Of a stretch of 64,000 nucleotides of DNA, positions 46,884 through 56,962 are shown piece by piece. The notes below the pieces were generated by a model. The model searched no databases and was not told the DNA's origin. It saw only the letters and a list, made by a program, of their open reading frames with translations. Each line of letters opens with the position of its first letter. Within the stretch, counting starts at the first letter, position 1. The position numbers were made by a program, and so were the translations under genes. The stretch is from the NCBI GenBank assembly GCA_031422675.1, contig JANPMG010000008.1, forward strand, positions 33,196-97,195, given 5' to 3'. Source of the DNA: JAENVU01 sp031422675 (lineage in GTDB: Bacteria; Actinomycetota; Acidimicrobiia; IMCC26256; JAENVU01).

Positions 46884-47849
46884 TCAGGGCTTGAGGCGGG
46901 CGATGGCCCGAATCGTGGTCCGGGCCGTGGGTGGGTCGGCGATGATCATCGGCGCGGGTGTGGTGATGCCCGCATCCGCATACCGGCGGACCCCCTCGGC
47001 GCACTGCTCCGGCGACCCCCACACGATGAGCTCGTCGAGGACCGCGTCGGGAACGGCCTCCACCGCACCCGCACGGTCGCCGGACTTCCAGGCATCCCAC
47101 ATCGGGGTCAGGGCCTCGCCCCGGCCGATCCATTCGTGGAACGCCGCGTACACGGGAACGTTGAGGTACTCCGCGACCATGCGGCGACCGATGGCGCGCA
47201 CGGTGTCCCGGTCCTCGGTGGGCAGGACGAAGATTCGCGCCGCCACTTCTTTTCCTTCGCCGACGATCGGCGCCACGGTCTTCACGTCTTCGGCGGAGAG
47301 CCAGTTCACGATCGCACCGTCGGCCTCCCGGCCCGCGAGGCGCAGCATGCCCTCGCGCAGGGCGGCGACGAGGATCGGTGGCGGTTCCGGGAGCCGGATG
47401 CCGAGGCGGAAGCCCTTGACCGAGAACGTCTCGTACTCCTCGGTCACCTTCTCGCCGGCGAGCGCGCGGCGCAGGAAGCGGACGGTGTCCCGGACGTGTT
47501 GGTACGGGAGCTCGAACGGGATGCCGTTCCATCGTTCCACGATGACGTTGCTCGACGAGCCGACGCCGAGCACCGCGCGCCCCGGTGCGATGTCGGCGAG
47601 GGTGGCGATCGATTGCGCGATCAGCGCGGGACCACGCGTGTACACGGGCACGATCGCCTGACCGAGTCGCAACGACGGAGCCCAGACCGCGGCGAGGACC
47701 AAGGGGGTGAACGCGTCGGTGCCGTTGGTCTCGGCCGACCACACGTCGGTGAAGCCGAGGTCCTCGAGCTCGACGAGCCACTCCTTGTGTTCCATGAGGG
47801 GGACCCCGGCGAGCGGGATCGTGATGCCCCAGCGTTGCGTGACCGTCAT
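46884..47849 (-). CDS. LLM-class flavin oxidoreductase, probably F420-dependent
   Basis: The 321-residue TIM-barrel protein has WGITIPLAG, DVWSAETNGTDAFTPL, LRLGQAIVPVYTRGP, GRAVLGVGSSSNVIVERWNG and PPILVAALREGMLRLAG, the luciferase-like monooxygenase pattern of the F420-using branch common in actinobacteria. Since cofD/cofE are present in the window, F420 use is likely. The substrate is unknown. ATG 47849 overlaps the thioesterase stop by ATGA, so the two are coupled. Confidence 0.85.
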   Translation of the reverse strand: MTVTQRWGITIPLAGVPLMEHKEWLVELEDLGFTDVWSAETNGTDAFTPLVLAAVWAPSLRLGQAIVPVYTRGPALIAQSIATLADIAPGRAVLGVGSSSNVIVERWNGIPFELPYQHVRDTVRFLRRALAGEKVTEEYETFSVKGFRLGIRLPEPPPILVAALREGMLRLAGREADGAIVNWLSAEDVKTVAPIVGEGKEVAARIFVLPTEDRDTVRAIGRRMVAEYLNVPVYAAFHEWIGRGEALTPMWDAWKSGDRAGAVEAVPDAVLDELIVWGSPEQCAEGVRRYADAGITTPAPMIIADPPTARTTIRAIARLKP

Positions 47850-48667
47850 GGTCGGGTTCCTTCCGGTGGGTCGTCGCGCCAGTTCCGTACGATTGTCGAC
47901 TGGCTCGCGGTGCCGAGCAGTGTGCCGTCTTCGGCCCAGAGATGCACGAGCCCGTGCCCGAATCCGTCGGCGATGGCGTGGACGCGGATGTCCGCGAGGA
48001 TCCAATCGGTGGGGACCCGGTGGGCGACCCGGAGCGTGTTGTCCAAGCTGTTGCCGCCGGCGCGCTGACCGAGCGCCTGGGAGATTCCGAACGGGACGTA
48101 GTCGCCGACGATCGACAAGGCGGCCGAGGAGACCTCCAGCAATCCCGGCAGGCGCACCCAGAGTGAGCAGCGACCGGACCCGGGAGTGCCGTCGAGATCG
48201 TCGAAGCTGCGCGCGTCCGCCATTCGCATCTCGGTCCGGTCCATGATCGAACCTTCGTGCCGTTCGAGGATCTCACGGGGCGGGCAGTCTTCGGGCCGTC
48301 GAACGACGGGCATCTCGGCCCACGCACCCGTGTGCGGCACCGTGCGGTGCCCGAGCGCGGCATTCACGGTGAGAATCTCCTGGCCGTCGACGCGAGCCAC
48401 GGCGCGGGCCTGGGACACCTGATGTCCGCGCACGACCTCGTCGACGCGGATGTCGAGCACCGCCGGGGGCCGGGCGTAGGAGAGGTATTGACCCGTGGCC
48501 CACACGAGCGGCCGGCCGGTGGCTTGTTCGAGGGCCTCGACGCACGCGCCGAGCCCACATCCACCGAAGAGCGCGCCGAGTCCTGAGCACAACGACGGGA
48601 CGACCGGCAGTCGCCAATGCCCTGGGTCGTCGGTGCGTTCCAAGCCGTAGAAGGCCACCGCGTCCAT
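47846..48667 (-). CDS. Acyl-CoA thioesterase-like double-hotdog protein
   Basis: The 273-residue protein has two hotdog-like halves of TesB/4HBT_3 type: GLGALFGGCGLGACVEALEQATGRPLVWATGQ in the first (a helix over a sheet) and SLDNTLRVAHRVPTDWILADIRVHAIADGFGHG in the second. It likely hydrolyses acyl-CoA. Coupled to the LLM oxidoreductase, it may serve fatty-acid or sterol breakdown. A longer open frame upstream is antisense to the pirin gene and is not coding. Confidence 0.75.
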   Translation of the reverse strand: MDAVAFYGLERTDDPGHWRLPVVPSLCSGLGALFGGCGLGACVEALEQATGRPLVWATGQYLSYARPPAVLDIRVDEVVRGHQVSQARAVARVDGQEILTVNAALGHRTVPHTGAWAEMPVVRRPEDCPPREILERHEGSIMDRTEMRMADARSFDDLDGTPGSGRCSLWVRLPGLLEVSSAALSIVGDYVPFGISQALGQRAGGNSLDNTLRVAHRVPTDWILADIRVHAIADGFGHGLVHLWAEDGTLLGTASQSTIVRNWRDDPPEGTRP

Positions 48668-48772
48668 TGGTCGGAACGTAGCCGCCGACCCGGAGGGCCT
48701 GGGAATGCATGGGCGTCGGACTGGGTTGACGGGTTTCCTGGGTGCCGCGCCGGATAGTGAGGAGACTCCGTG

Positions 48773-49609
48773 ATGAGCACACGGACGGTGATGGCGACGG
48801 TGCAGGCCCACCGACAGTTGGAGGGCGCCGGATTCGAGGTTCGGCGTCCTTTTCCGACGCCGCGGTTGTCGCTGGTGGATCCGTTCCTGCTCCTCGACGA
48901 GATGGGTCCGGTCGACCTCGCGCCGGGCGAAGGCTCGGGTGCGCCGGATCATCCGCATCGTGGATTCGAGACCGTCACCTACATGATCACCGGCGCCACC
49001 GAGCACGAGGACTCCGCCGGGAACGCCGGCCGGATCGGCCCCGGAGCGGTTCAGTGGATGACCGCCGGATCTGGCGTGATTCATTCCGAGATGCCGGCCC
49101 GCGAACTCATGACCGACGGTGGTCGGATGCACGGTTTCCAGCTGTGGGTCAACCTGCCCGCAGCGCAGAAGCTGATCCCGCCTCGATACCAGGAGTTCCG
49201 GGCGGATCAGATCCCGACGGTGATCGACGACGGAGTGGTGATCCGGGTGATCGCCGGCACCTACGCAGATGTGGACGGTCCGGTCGAGACTCATTCGCCG
49301 GTGACCTACCTGCACGCATCGGTGCCCGCCGGCCGAGACGTGCACTTCCGGGTCGCCGCGGGCGAAACCGCGATGGTGTACACGTTCCAGGGCGATGGCG
49401 ATGGCACGCTGCGCATCTATGCCCCCGACGGCGACGAACTCGTCGTTTCCAACCCCGGGCCGGAGCCCGGTGAGTATCTGGTGTTGGCCGGACGCGCGTT
49501 ACGGGAACCGGTGGCGCGCTACGGACCGTTCGTGATGAACACAGAAGCCGAGATCGAGTCGGCGATCGACGACTTCCGGAGCGGCCGCTTCGGTGCAATC
49601 GCCCGGTAG
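48773..49609 (+). CDS. Pirin family protein
   Basis: The 278-residue bicupin has the pirin metal site H60, H62, H104 and E106 in DHPHRGFETV and GVIHSEMP. Bacterial pirins are linked to quercetin dioxygenase activity or to metabolic regulation. ATG 48773 has GGAG ten bases upstream; a GTG codon directly before it is the alternative. Divergent from the thioesterase gene across 105 bases. Confidence 0.93.
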   Translation: MSTRTVMATVQAHRQLEGAGFEVRRPFPTPRLSLVDPFLLLDEMGPVDLAPGEGSGAPDHPHRGFETVTYMITGATEHEDSAGNAGRIGPGAVQWMTAGSGVIHSEMPARELMTDGGRMHGFQLWVNLPAAQKLIPPRYQEFRADQIPTVIDDGVVIRVIAGTYADVDGPVETHSPVTYLHASVPAGRDVHFRVAAGETAMVYTFQGDGDGTLRIYAPDGDELVVSNPGPEPGEYLVLAGRALREPVARYGPFVMNTEAEIESAIDDFRSGRFGAIAR

Positions 49610-49677
49610 TCGATTCGCCCGGTCGCCCAGGTCCGGTCGCACCTCGGGTCGGGTCCGCCCGCGTGCCAGACTCGCCC

Positions 49678-50526
49678 ATGGCCCAACTCGAGGCAACGGT
49701 GTTGGTCGACGGACTGCGGTTCCCCGAAGGTCCGCGCTGGCACGACGAGAAACTCTTCTTCTCCGACCAGCACGACGCCAAAGTTTGCTCGGTGACTCCG
49801 TTGGGGGACGTGGCCAACGTCGTCGCCGTTCCCCACCGGCCGTCGGGACTCGGATGGGACCCGGACGGCGCCATGCTCATCGTGTCGATGGACGATCGGC
49901 GGTTGCTCCGCTACGACGGCACCCTTCTGACCGAGGTTGCAGATCTGAGTGGCTTGGCGCCGTGGCACTGCAACGACATGGTGGTGGACTCGCACGGTCG
50001 TGCGTATGTGGGTAATTTCGGATTCGATCTCGACGGTGGTGCGGCCCCCACGGCGACGGACCTGATCCGGGTGGACCCGGACGGTTCCGTGCGCGTGGTG
50101 GCGACCGAGATCCAGTTTCCGAACGGCACGGTGATCACGCCGGATGGCGCCACGCTGATCATCGGCGAGAGCTGGGGCGGGTGCCTGAGCGCGTTCGACG
50201 TCGACGCGGATGGTGGGCTTTCCAACCGCCGGATCTGGGCCCGGCTCGAGGGCGCGGTCCCGGACGGGATCTGTCTCGACGCCGAGGGCGCGATCTGGTC
50301 GGCGTGTCCACTGACCGGTCGGGTGTTGCGGGTGCGCGAGGGCGGTGAAGTGACCGACGTCGTGAGTGTGGACCGGCGCGGCGCCTACGCCTGCATGCTC
50401 GGAGGTCCGCAGCGCACCACGCTGTTCGTCTGCACCGCGGATGCGAGCAACCCGGCCGAGACCGGTTCGCGTCGGGGTGCGATCGAGATTTGTCCCGTCA
50501 CGGTTCCGGGCGCGGGCCGACCCTGA
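49678..50526 (+). CDS. SMP-30/gluconolactonase-like protein
   Basis: The 282-residue six-bladed propeller has the family's metal ligands in FPEGPRWHD (Glu), WHCNDMVVD (Asn), FPNGTVITPDG (Asn) and VPDGICLDAEG (Asp), so lactonase activity is plausible. The natural substrate is not known. ATG 49678 was chosen; a GTG 15 bases upstream is possible. It is followed by a convergent SDR gene. Confidence 0.9.
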   Translation: MAQLEATVLVDGLRFPEGPRWHDEKLFFSDQHDAKVCSVTPLGDVANVVAVPHRPSGLGWDPDGAMLIVSMDDRRLLRYDGTLLTEVADLSGLAPWHCNDMVVDSHGRAYVGNFGFDLDGGAAPTATDLIRVDPDGSVRVVATEIQFPNGTVITPDGATLIIGESWGGCLSAFDVDADGGLSNRRIWARLEGAVPDGICLDAEGAIWSACPLTGRVLRVREGGEVTDVVSVDRRGAYACMLGGPQRTTLFVCTADASNPAETGSRRGAIEICPVTVPGAGRP

Positions 50527-50575
50527 ACGCGGCGCGTCTCGCCCGTGGTGAAGCGGGCGCAGTCGGGCGGTCGGG

Positions 50576-51412
50576 TCAGATCGACACGATCGTGGGGGCG
50601 GTGCCATTCACGGCTTCGTGATGGCGGGCGAGAATCGCTCCCGCGTGGGCCGGGTCCGAGAGAACAATGAAGCGGTTGGTCTCGACGGCATCGACGACCT
50701 GATGTGCGAACTCGTGGGGATCCATGCCGTTCTCCACCAAGGTGCGGATGAAATCGGCGCTCGGTGAATCCGGCGCGGGGAGTGGGCTCGCACCCAGGCG
50801 CCCCGGCCAGTTCCGCCCCGATTCGGCAATGCGGGTCCGCACGAACGCCGGACACAACACCGAGACGCCGACCGCGGCGCCGCTCATCGTGAGATCGTGG
50901 ACCAGACACTCCGAGATCCCGACCACCGCGTGCTTGGTCGCCACGTACGGTGCCATCATCGGCGAGCCCTTGAGTCCGGCGAGTGAGGCCGTGTTGATCA
51001 CATGGCCGTCGTTCTGTTCCACGAGGCGCGGGACGAACGCGCGGATGCCGTTGACCACCCCCATGAGGTTGACGCCGATGGTCCAGTCCCAGCCCTCCGG
51101 CGACACTTCCCAGGTGCGGCCCACGCCGCCACCGACCCCGGCGTTGTTACAGATGATGTGGGCGGTGTCGAAGCGGGCATAGGTGGCGGCTGCGAACGCG
51201 TCGACCTGCGCGGCATCGGCCACGTCGCACTCGAACCCCATCGTCTCGACGCCGGCGGCGGCGAGCTCACCGACCGCACGCGCCAATGGTTCGCCTTCCA
51301 CGTCGGCGAGGGCGATGCGCATGCCTCGATGGGCGAACCCGTCGGCGAGCGCGCGCCCGATACCGCTGGCGCCACCGGTGATGACCGCGACCTTGCCGGT
51401 GAGATCGTGCAT
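50576..51412 (-). CDS. Classical short-chain dehydrogenase
   Basis: The 278-residue SDR has the cofactor motif TGGASGIGRA, NNAGVGGG, catalytic serine in NTASLAGL and YVATK with Tyr and Lys. Asp at the end of the second strand (LADVEG) points to NAD rather than NADP. The C-terminal 70 residues with PDSPSADFIRTLVENGMD are typical of a group of actinobacterial SDRs with unknown alcohol substrates. Start ATG 51412. Confidence 0.92.
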   Translation of the reverse strand: MHDLTGKVAVITGGASGIGRALADGFAHRGMRIALADVEGEPLARAVGELAAAGVETMGFECDVADAAQVDAFAAATYARFDTAHIICNNAGVGGGVGRTWEVSPEGWDWTIGVNLMGVVNGIRAFVPRLVEQNDGHVINTASLAGLKGSPMMAPYVATKHAVVGISECLVHDLTMSGAAVGVSVLCPAFVRTRIAESGRNWPGRLGASPLPAPDSPSADFIRTLVENGMDPHEFAHQVVDAVETNRFIVLSDPAHAGAILARHHEAVNGTAPTIVSI

Positions 51413-51449
51413 GTGCTGGTGCTCCTGTCGGGGGAAAAATGAGCGCGTG

Positions 51450-52262
51450 CTACTCGCGAGCGGCGGATCGTCCGTAGCGAACGAGCCGGAGGATCTCGGA
51501 ACTACAGGTTCCCGGCTTCGTGTCGTAACCGAGGAGCGCGACGAGGCGGGCCGCTGTGCCTTCGACCCGCGTGACCCGGTGCAAGCTGTGACGCCCGGCG
51601 AAGAACATGAGCGTGCCCGGCATCATCGGCACCGTTGTGGTTCGGTCCGCTCGGTTCCCCGTGAGGGCGGCGGCGACATCGTCGTAGCGCTCGTCGGTTT
51701 CCGTACGGAGCATCGGGACACATTCGAAGTCGCCGCCGCCGGTGCTCGGCTGTAACGCGATGGACACGACGAAGTCCGTTTGGTCGAAGTGCCACGCCAG
51801 CTCGTCGCCGGCTTCCATGACCGCCACGTTCACCGCGCCGAGCGGGTCGTGGTACCGGAAGAGCGAACCGGTCCCAAGCGCCCGGGCGATGAAGTGGAGG
51901 AGTGCGTCCCACTCGTAGAGCGTGCGGAGCGCCGACGCCGGGCCGAGGTCGTCGTAAGGGATTGCGGTGAGCGCGCTTCGGCTCTCGGCGCGGCGAGGGT
52001 GACCAGCCGGCCAATGGTCCGCGGGGATCTCGAGGTACGGAGTCGCGCGGAGATCTTGGTGGTGACCGGCGGCGGCCAAGTGAGCGGCCTCGGCAACGAT
52101 CGTCTCGACGGTGGCGGGAAACACGAAATCGGGGACGATCGCCACGCCGGTCGATTCGAGCCCGGCCCGGCATTCCGCCGCCAGTGCGATGGTGTCCGGG
52201 TGATCGAGGTCGTGAATCGGGTATCGGTCGAGGTCGACGAGCGCTGCCGGGTCGTTCCGCAC
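51450..52262 (-). CDS. Non-haem iron oxygenase of the BesD/HalD-like group, with an intact His-x-Asp site
   Basis: The 270-residue protein has a jelly-roll 2-oxoglutarate/Fe(II) oxygenase pattern: LAWHFDQTDFVVSIALQP supplies H158 and D160, and GRHSLHRVTRV supplies the distal His (H225 or H228) with a following Arg to bind 2-oxoglutarate. Overall sequence recalls the BesD/HalD amino-acid halogenases and their hydroxylating relatives. Halogenases have Gly in place of the Asp; here Asp is kept, so hydroxylation of a free amino acid or similar molecule is expected. Start is GTG 52262. It stands alone between an SDR and a divergent reductase gene. Confidence 0.75.
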   Translation of the reverse strand: MRNDPAALVDLDRYPIHDLDHPDTIALAAECRAGLESTGVAIVPDFVFPATVETIVAEAAHLAAAGHHQDLRATPYLEIPADHWPAGHPRRAESRSALTAIPYDDLGPASALRTLYEWDALLHFIARALGTGSLFRYHDPLGAVNVAVMEAGDELAWHFDQTDFVVSIALQPSTGGGDFECVPMLRTETDERYDDVAAALTGNRADRTTTVPMMPGTLMFFAGRHSLHRVTRVEGTAARLVALLGYDTKPGTCSSEILRLVRYGRSAARE

Positions 52263-52295
52263 TGCGGCATCGTAGGAGCTGGCAAGCTGCCCGCC

Positions 52296-53306
<1,011 letters not shown>

Positions 53307-53339
53307 TCGGGCCAGATCCGAACGGTTCGGGCGACGGGT

Positions 53340-54509
53340 CTAGGCCCGCACCGCCGCGCCGTCGTTGCGGACCGCCAGAAACGAGCTGCCCTGGACCGAG
53401 ATGGAGCGCCACCGGTCGATCCGTTGCCAGGGCGTGGGTCCGGGCTGCTTGGCCGAGCCGAATCGGTGCACGCCCCCGAAGCCGTCGATCACCGCGTACC
53501 CCTTGCCGTCGGGCCACACCGTCAGGTCACGGGCAATGTTCCAACCGAACCAGTTCGATCCGTAGTTGGGGGCGCCACCCACCGGCCAGACCGCCCCGAA
53601 GCCGTCGAGGACCCAGAGACGACCGTCGGGCCGATAGGCGATCGACTTCGCGATGTCCCAGCCCCGCCAGTACGGGCCGCCCGACTGTGCGCGTGCGGTG
53701 CCGAAGGGGTGACGACCACCGAAGCCGTCGAGCACGGTGAATCCACGACTGTCCGGCGTGATCGCGACACTTCGGGCGATGTCCCAACCGGGCCAGTACG
53801 GCCCGCGGACCCCGGCCAGGAGCGATCGGGCGCTGCCGAAGCGGTGGGTTCCGCCGAAAGCGTCGAGGATGACGTAGCCGTTGCCGTCGGGCATCACCGC
53901 GATGTCCCGGGCGTAGTCGCCCGTGAACTTCTCGTATCCGTAACCGGGCGCGCCTTCGTAGTTGCGGACAACGCCGTCACCTTGGAGCACCCAGAATCCG
54001 CCTTGCGACCGAGCGCCGATCCCGCGACCCGCGGTATCGAACGCGAGGTAGGGGTTTTCTCCCGGCGGCGGGTCGCCGTCCATGAAGACCTGGGCCACAT
54101 ACATCTGGCCGCCGCCGTAGGCCACGCCCACGCCCACCCAGCGCACGCCACCGTCGACCATGTTGGCGACGTGGGGTGCCGAGTTGACGAGCGCGGTGTG
54201 GATCCCGGCCACGTTCGGGCCCCGGCCGATGTTCTCGGTGATCCGGCGCCAGCCGACGGTGACGCCGTCGGGAAGATTCGAGTGGCAGAGACAGCCGGAG
54301 TTGGCCATCGTCTGCGCCCAGGCTTGTGCCTTGGCCGTGAGCACCGAGTGGGGGCTCACCGGGCCGATGCCGCGGGAACCCCGCAGGCTGTTGATCCGAT
54401 TCGTGAAGTCGGCCTCGGCGTTGGCGTCGGCGGCGCGGGCCGCAGAGCCCACCCCGATGACGACGGTCGAGGACGCAACCATGAGAAGTACGGCGACGAT
54501 TCGTCGCAT
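53340..54509 (-). CDS. Secreted CAP-domain protein with propeller-like repeats
   Basis: The 389-residue protein has a signal peptide (about 1-27, ending ARA-AD), a CAP/SCP domain (about 30-165) with the His in CLCHSN and Glu in ITENIG, and four repeats of about 40 residues in the C-terminal half. Each repeat runs through GWDIARSVAITPD, a GFTVLDGFGG core and HPFG; two degenerate copies flank them, giving perhaps six blades. Such repeats are common on actinobacterial secreted proteins as I recall. GGAGG precedes ATG 54509. The target is unknown. Confidence 0.8.
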   Translation of the reverse strand: MRRIVAVLLMVASSTVVIGVGSAARAADANAEADFTNRINSLRGSRGIGPVSPHSVLTAKAQAWAQTMANSGCLCHSNLPDGVTVGWRRITENIGRGPNVAGIHTALVNSAPHVANMVDGGVRWVGVGVAYGGGQMYVAQVFMDGDPPPGENPYLAFDTAGRGIGARSQGGFWVLQGDGVVRNYEGAPGYGYEKFTGDYARDIAVMPDGNGYVILDAFGGTHRFGSARSLLAGVRGPYWPGWDIARSVAITPDSRGFTVLDGFGGRHPFGTARAQSGGPYWRGWDIAKSIAYRPDGRLWVLDGFGAVWPVGGAPNYGSNWFGWNIARDLTVWPDGKGYAVIDGFGGVHRFGSAKQPGPTPWQRIDRWRSISVQGSSFLAVRNDGAAVRA

Positions 54510-54738
54510 GTGTGAGATTCCTCCACTGCCGAACTGTTCGGGGCGCTGACGCTCACCGCACCACAGGTTTCGGCACGTCGGTCGAATGACTTGACTCCGA
54601 AGGGGCTCCGCTTCCCCCACGCAGAAGTGACAACGCTAGCCAAGTGGGACCATCCGACCGGAGTTCGGCCGGGTCATATGGCCTAGGTCACTCGACGGCT
54701 TGTCCGGTATCAGGAGAAATAGGCGGTTTTAGCCACCG

Positions 54739-55083
54739 TCACGACGGGACGGGTGCGGAGAGCTTCCGCTCGGGGACGGGCACCCCATCGCGACGAATCC
54801 GCGCCCAGACCATGATCCCGCCGATCGGTCCCAGCACGATCACGGCGGTGGTGTATTTCCACGTCCACTTCATGCCCGGCGTGATCATGATGACCATGGC
54901 GCAGAACGTGAGCCAGACCATCCCGTGGATCGAGCCGGCGAGCGCCTTCCCGATCTGGTTCGGCACGATGATCCAGAACGTGAACAGGACGAGATACGTG
55001 ACCGTTTCGACGAACGCGATCCACGTGAGGGCTCTCGCTTTGCGTTCGAGCTCGGAGCCGGGGTCGTCGGCGAAGTCGGGCAT
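54739..55083 (-). CDS. DUF3817 membrane protein
   Basis: The 114-residue protein has three membrane helices (about 20-40, 50-72, 78-97), with LTWIAFVETVTYLVLF and GKALAGSIHGMVWLTF matching DUF3817, a small actinobacterial family of unknown function. Length is normal for it. Start ATG 55083. The 229-base gap to the CAP gene holds no gene that I can see. Confidence 0.85.
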   Translation of the reverse strand: MPDFADDPGSELERKARALTWIAFVETVTYLVLFTFWIIVPNQIGKALAGSIHGMVWLTFCAMVIMITPGMKWTWKYTTAVIVLGPIGGIMVWARIRRDGVPVPERKLSAPVPS

Positions 55084-55162
55084 CGGTCAGATCGTAGGGG
55101 GCTGCGTGGCCTGGTTCGTGATCGGGTAACTCCGCCGGTCGACGGGTCCGGAACCTGCGAGC

Positions 55163-55921
55163 ATGCGGGACGTGGACGCCATACTCGAGGCTCGCGGACT
55201 GGTGAAGGACTATCGCCGCGCGCGGGCGGTCGACGATCTCGATCTCGTGGTGCACGCCGGTGAGCGGGTGGCACTCCTCGGGCCGAACGGCGCCGGAAAG
55301 ACCACCACGTTGTTGATGTTGCTCGGGGTGGTGACCCCCGACGCCGGCTCGGTCACGATCTGTGGTCGGCCGGTGGCCGGAGACCGGAGCCACGCGGCCG
55401 AGGACGTCGGCTTCGCGGCGGGATACCTCCCGCTCGCGGAACGGCTTCGGGTGCGCGAGTACCTGCGCCTCTACGCCAACCTCTACGGCGTTGCCGATCC
55501 GACCGATGCGATCGCCGCGGGGCTCGCGCGGTTCCGCGTTGAACACCTCGCCGATGCGATGGGGACCGAACTCTCCTCGGGCCAACGGACCTTGGTCGGC
55601 ATCGTGCGCGCCACCCTCCACCGACCCCGCCTGCTGGTGCTCGACGAACCGACCGCCTCGCTCGACCCCGAAGTCTCCCGGCGCGTCCGCGAAGGGCTCC
55701 GCGAGATCTGCGAGGAAGACGGCACCGCGCTCGTGGTCACTTCGCACGACATGGCCGAGGTGGCGCGCCTCTGTGAACGGGTCGTGTTCATCTCCGGCGG
55801 TCGGGTGGTGGCCGACGGGACGCCCGAAGCCGTGGCCGAACGGTTCGGACGGTCCGACCTCGAGGGAGTGTTCCTTCATCTCGCCGACGGCGATGCTGCA
55901 GCAAAGGGGGACCCACGATGA
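55163..55921 (+). CDS. ABC exporter ATPase
   Basis: The 252-residue ATPase has Walker A GPNGAGKTTT, an ABC signature in the variant form LSSGQRT rather than LSGGQ, Walker B LLVLDEPTASLD and the H-loop TSHDM. It resembles ATPases of ABC-2 drug, antibiotic or polysaccharide exporters. The ATG of the permease overlaps its stop (ATGA), so the two form a complex. The substrate cannot be read from the sequence. Confidence 0.92.
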   Translation: MRDVDAILEARGLVKDYRRARAVDDLDLVVHAGERVALLGPNGAGKTTTLLMLLGVVTPDAGSVTICGRPVAGDRSHAAEDVGFAAGYLPLAERLRVREYLRLYANLYGVADPTDAIAAGLARFRVEHLADAMGTELSSGQRTLVGIVRATLHRPRLLVLDEPTASLDPEVSRRVREGLREICEEDGTALVVTSHDMAEVARLCERVVFISGGRVVADGTPEAVAERFGRSDLEGVFLHLADGDAAAKGDPR

Positions 55922-56748
55922 GCACCCCAGCTCCCGTCAGAGTGCACGGCTACGCGCTCACGTGGTTACGCATGCGAGCCGTCGCCCGCCGGCACGCCTA
56001 CGTGATGGTGCGGAGCCCACACCGCCTGTTCGACGTCACGCTCTGGCCGCTCGTCGACGTGCTCCTGTTCGGCGCGCTCGCCACCTACGTGGGTCGGGGG
56101 AACGCCACCGCCGGTGGCAAGGCGGCGGGGTACCTGATCGCCGGCATCGTCCTTTGGCACGTGGTCTACCAATCGCAGATCTCGGTCAGCACCGGTCTCC
56201 TCGAAGAGACGTGGAGTCGCAACCTGCTCAACCTCATGGTGACGCCGTTGCGCGAAATCGAGTACGTCGGTGGCGTCGCGCTGTTCGGCATGGTGAAGCT
56301 GACGCTCGGAGTTGGGGTCGTGGCCCTCGGTGCGCTCGTCTTCTATTCGTTCGACGTCTCGACGCTCGGGTTCGGACTCATCCCGATCGCGGCCGTGCTC
56401 CTCTTCGTCGGTTGGACGATCGCACTGTTCGTCATCGGCGTCGTCCTGCGCTTCGGGACGGGAGCCGAGGCGCTGGCGTGGGGCGTGATGTTCGTCGTGA
56501 TGCCGTTGTCGGGCATCTTCTATCCGGTCGATGCGCTCCCGTTCGCCCTCCGACCCGTCGCCCAACTCCTGCCGACCACGCACGCCTTCGCCGCGTTGCG
56601 CACGCTCGTCGACGGCCGTCCGCTGGATTGGGCCGAGATCGGCATCGCCGCGGCGGAGACCTTCGGTCTCGCCCTCGTGGCGGGTTGGTTCCTGGCCCGA
56701 ATGCTGCGCATCTTCCGTCGCCGCGGGTACATCACCCGGTTCACGTAA
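55918..56748 (+). CDS. ABC-2 type permease
   Basis: The 276-residue protein has six membrane helices and an ABC-2 pattern: a cytoplasmic helix with YVMVRSPHRLFDVTLWPLVD, LMVTPLREIEYVGG and the conserved PLSGIFYPVDALP followed by LPTTHAFAALR. It pairs with the preceding ATPase to export a hydrophobic compound or a glycan. Translation is coupled to the ATPase gene. Confidence 0.92.
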   Translation: MSTPAPVRVHGYALTWLRMRAVARRHAYVMVRSPHRLFDVTLWPLVDVLLFGALATYVGRGNATAGGKAAGYLIAGIVLWHVVYQSQISVSTGLLEETWSRNLLNLMVTPLREIEYVGGVALFGMVKLTLGVGVVALGALVFYSFDVSTLGFGLIPIAAVLLFVGWTIALFVIGVVLRFGTGAEALAWGVMFVVMPLSGIFYPVDALPFALRPVAQLLPTTHAFAALRTLVDGRPLDWAEIGIAAAETFGLALVAGWFLARMLRIFRRRGYITRFT

Positions 56749-56962
56749 CTACTGCCCGTCCGCTCGACCTCCTGATTGATGCGCGTTGCAGTGGGTTCGC
56801 TTCCGGGCTGCTCGCCTCCGCTGCGCTGCGGCTCGGTCGCGGATAGTCGGCCCGTCCGGGCGCCCTCCCTCGGGCTGATGGCTCGTACGAGCGCCGGGCG
56901 AGATGCTTGTGGTGGCGCCCTTCCGAGCGGGCCAGGTGGACTGGTGCGAATAGGGTCCGGCG
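56749..56962. repeat. Non-coding gap with pieces of the dispersed repeat
   Basis: The 214-base gap contains GGGCGCCCTCCCTCG (56858-56872), which in reverse complement matches the 79-bp repeat core, and the palindrome GCTCGTACGAGC (56881-56892), which shares CGTACGAGC with it. Frames through the gap are short and unlike any family, so it appears non-coding. Confidence 0.5.
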
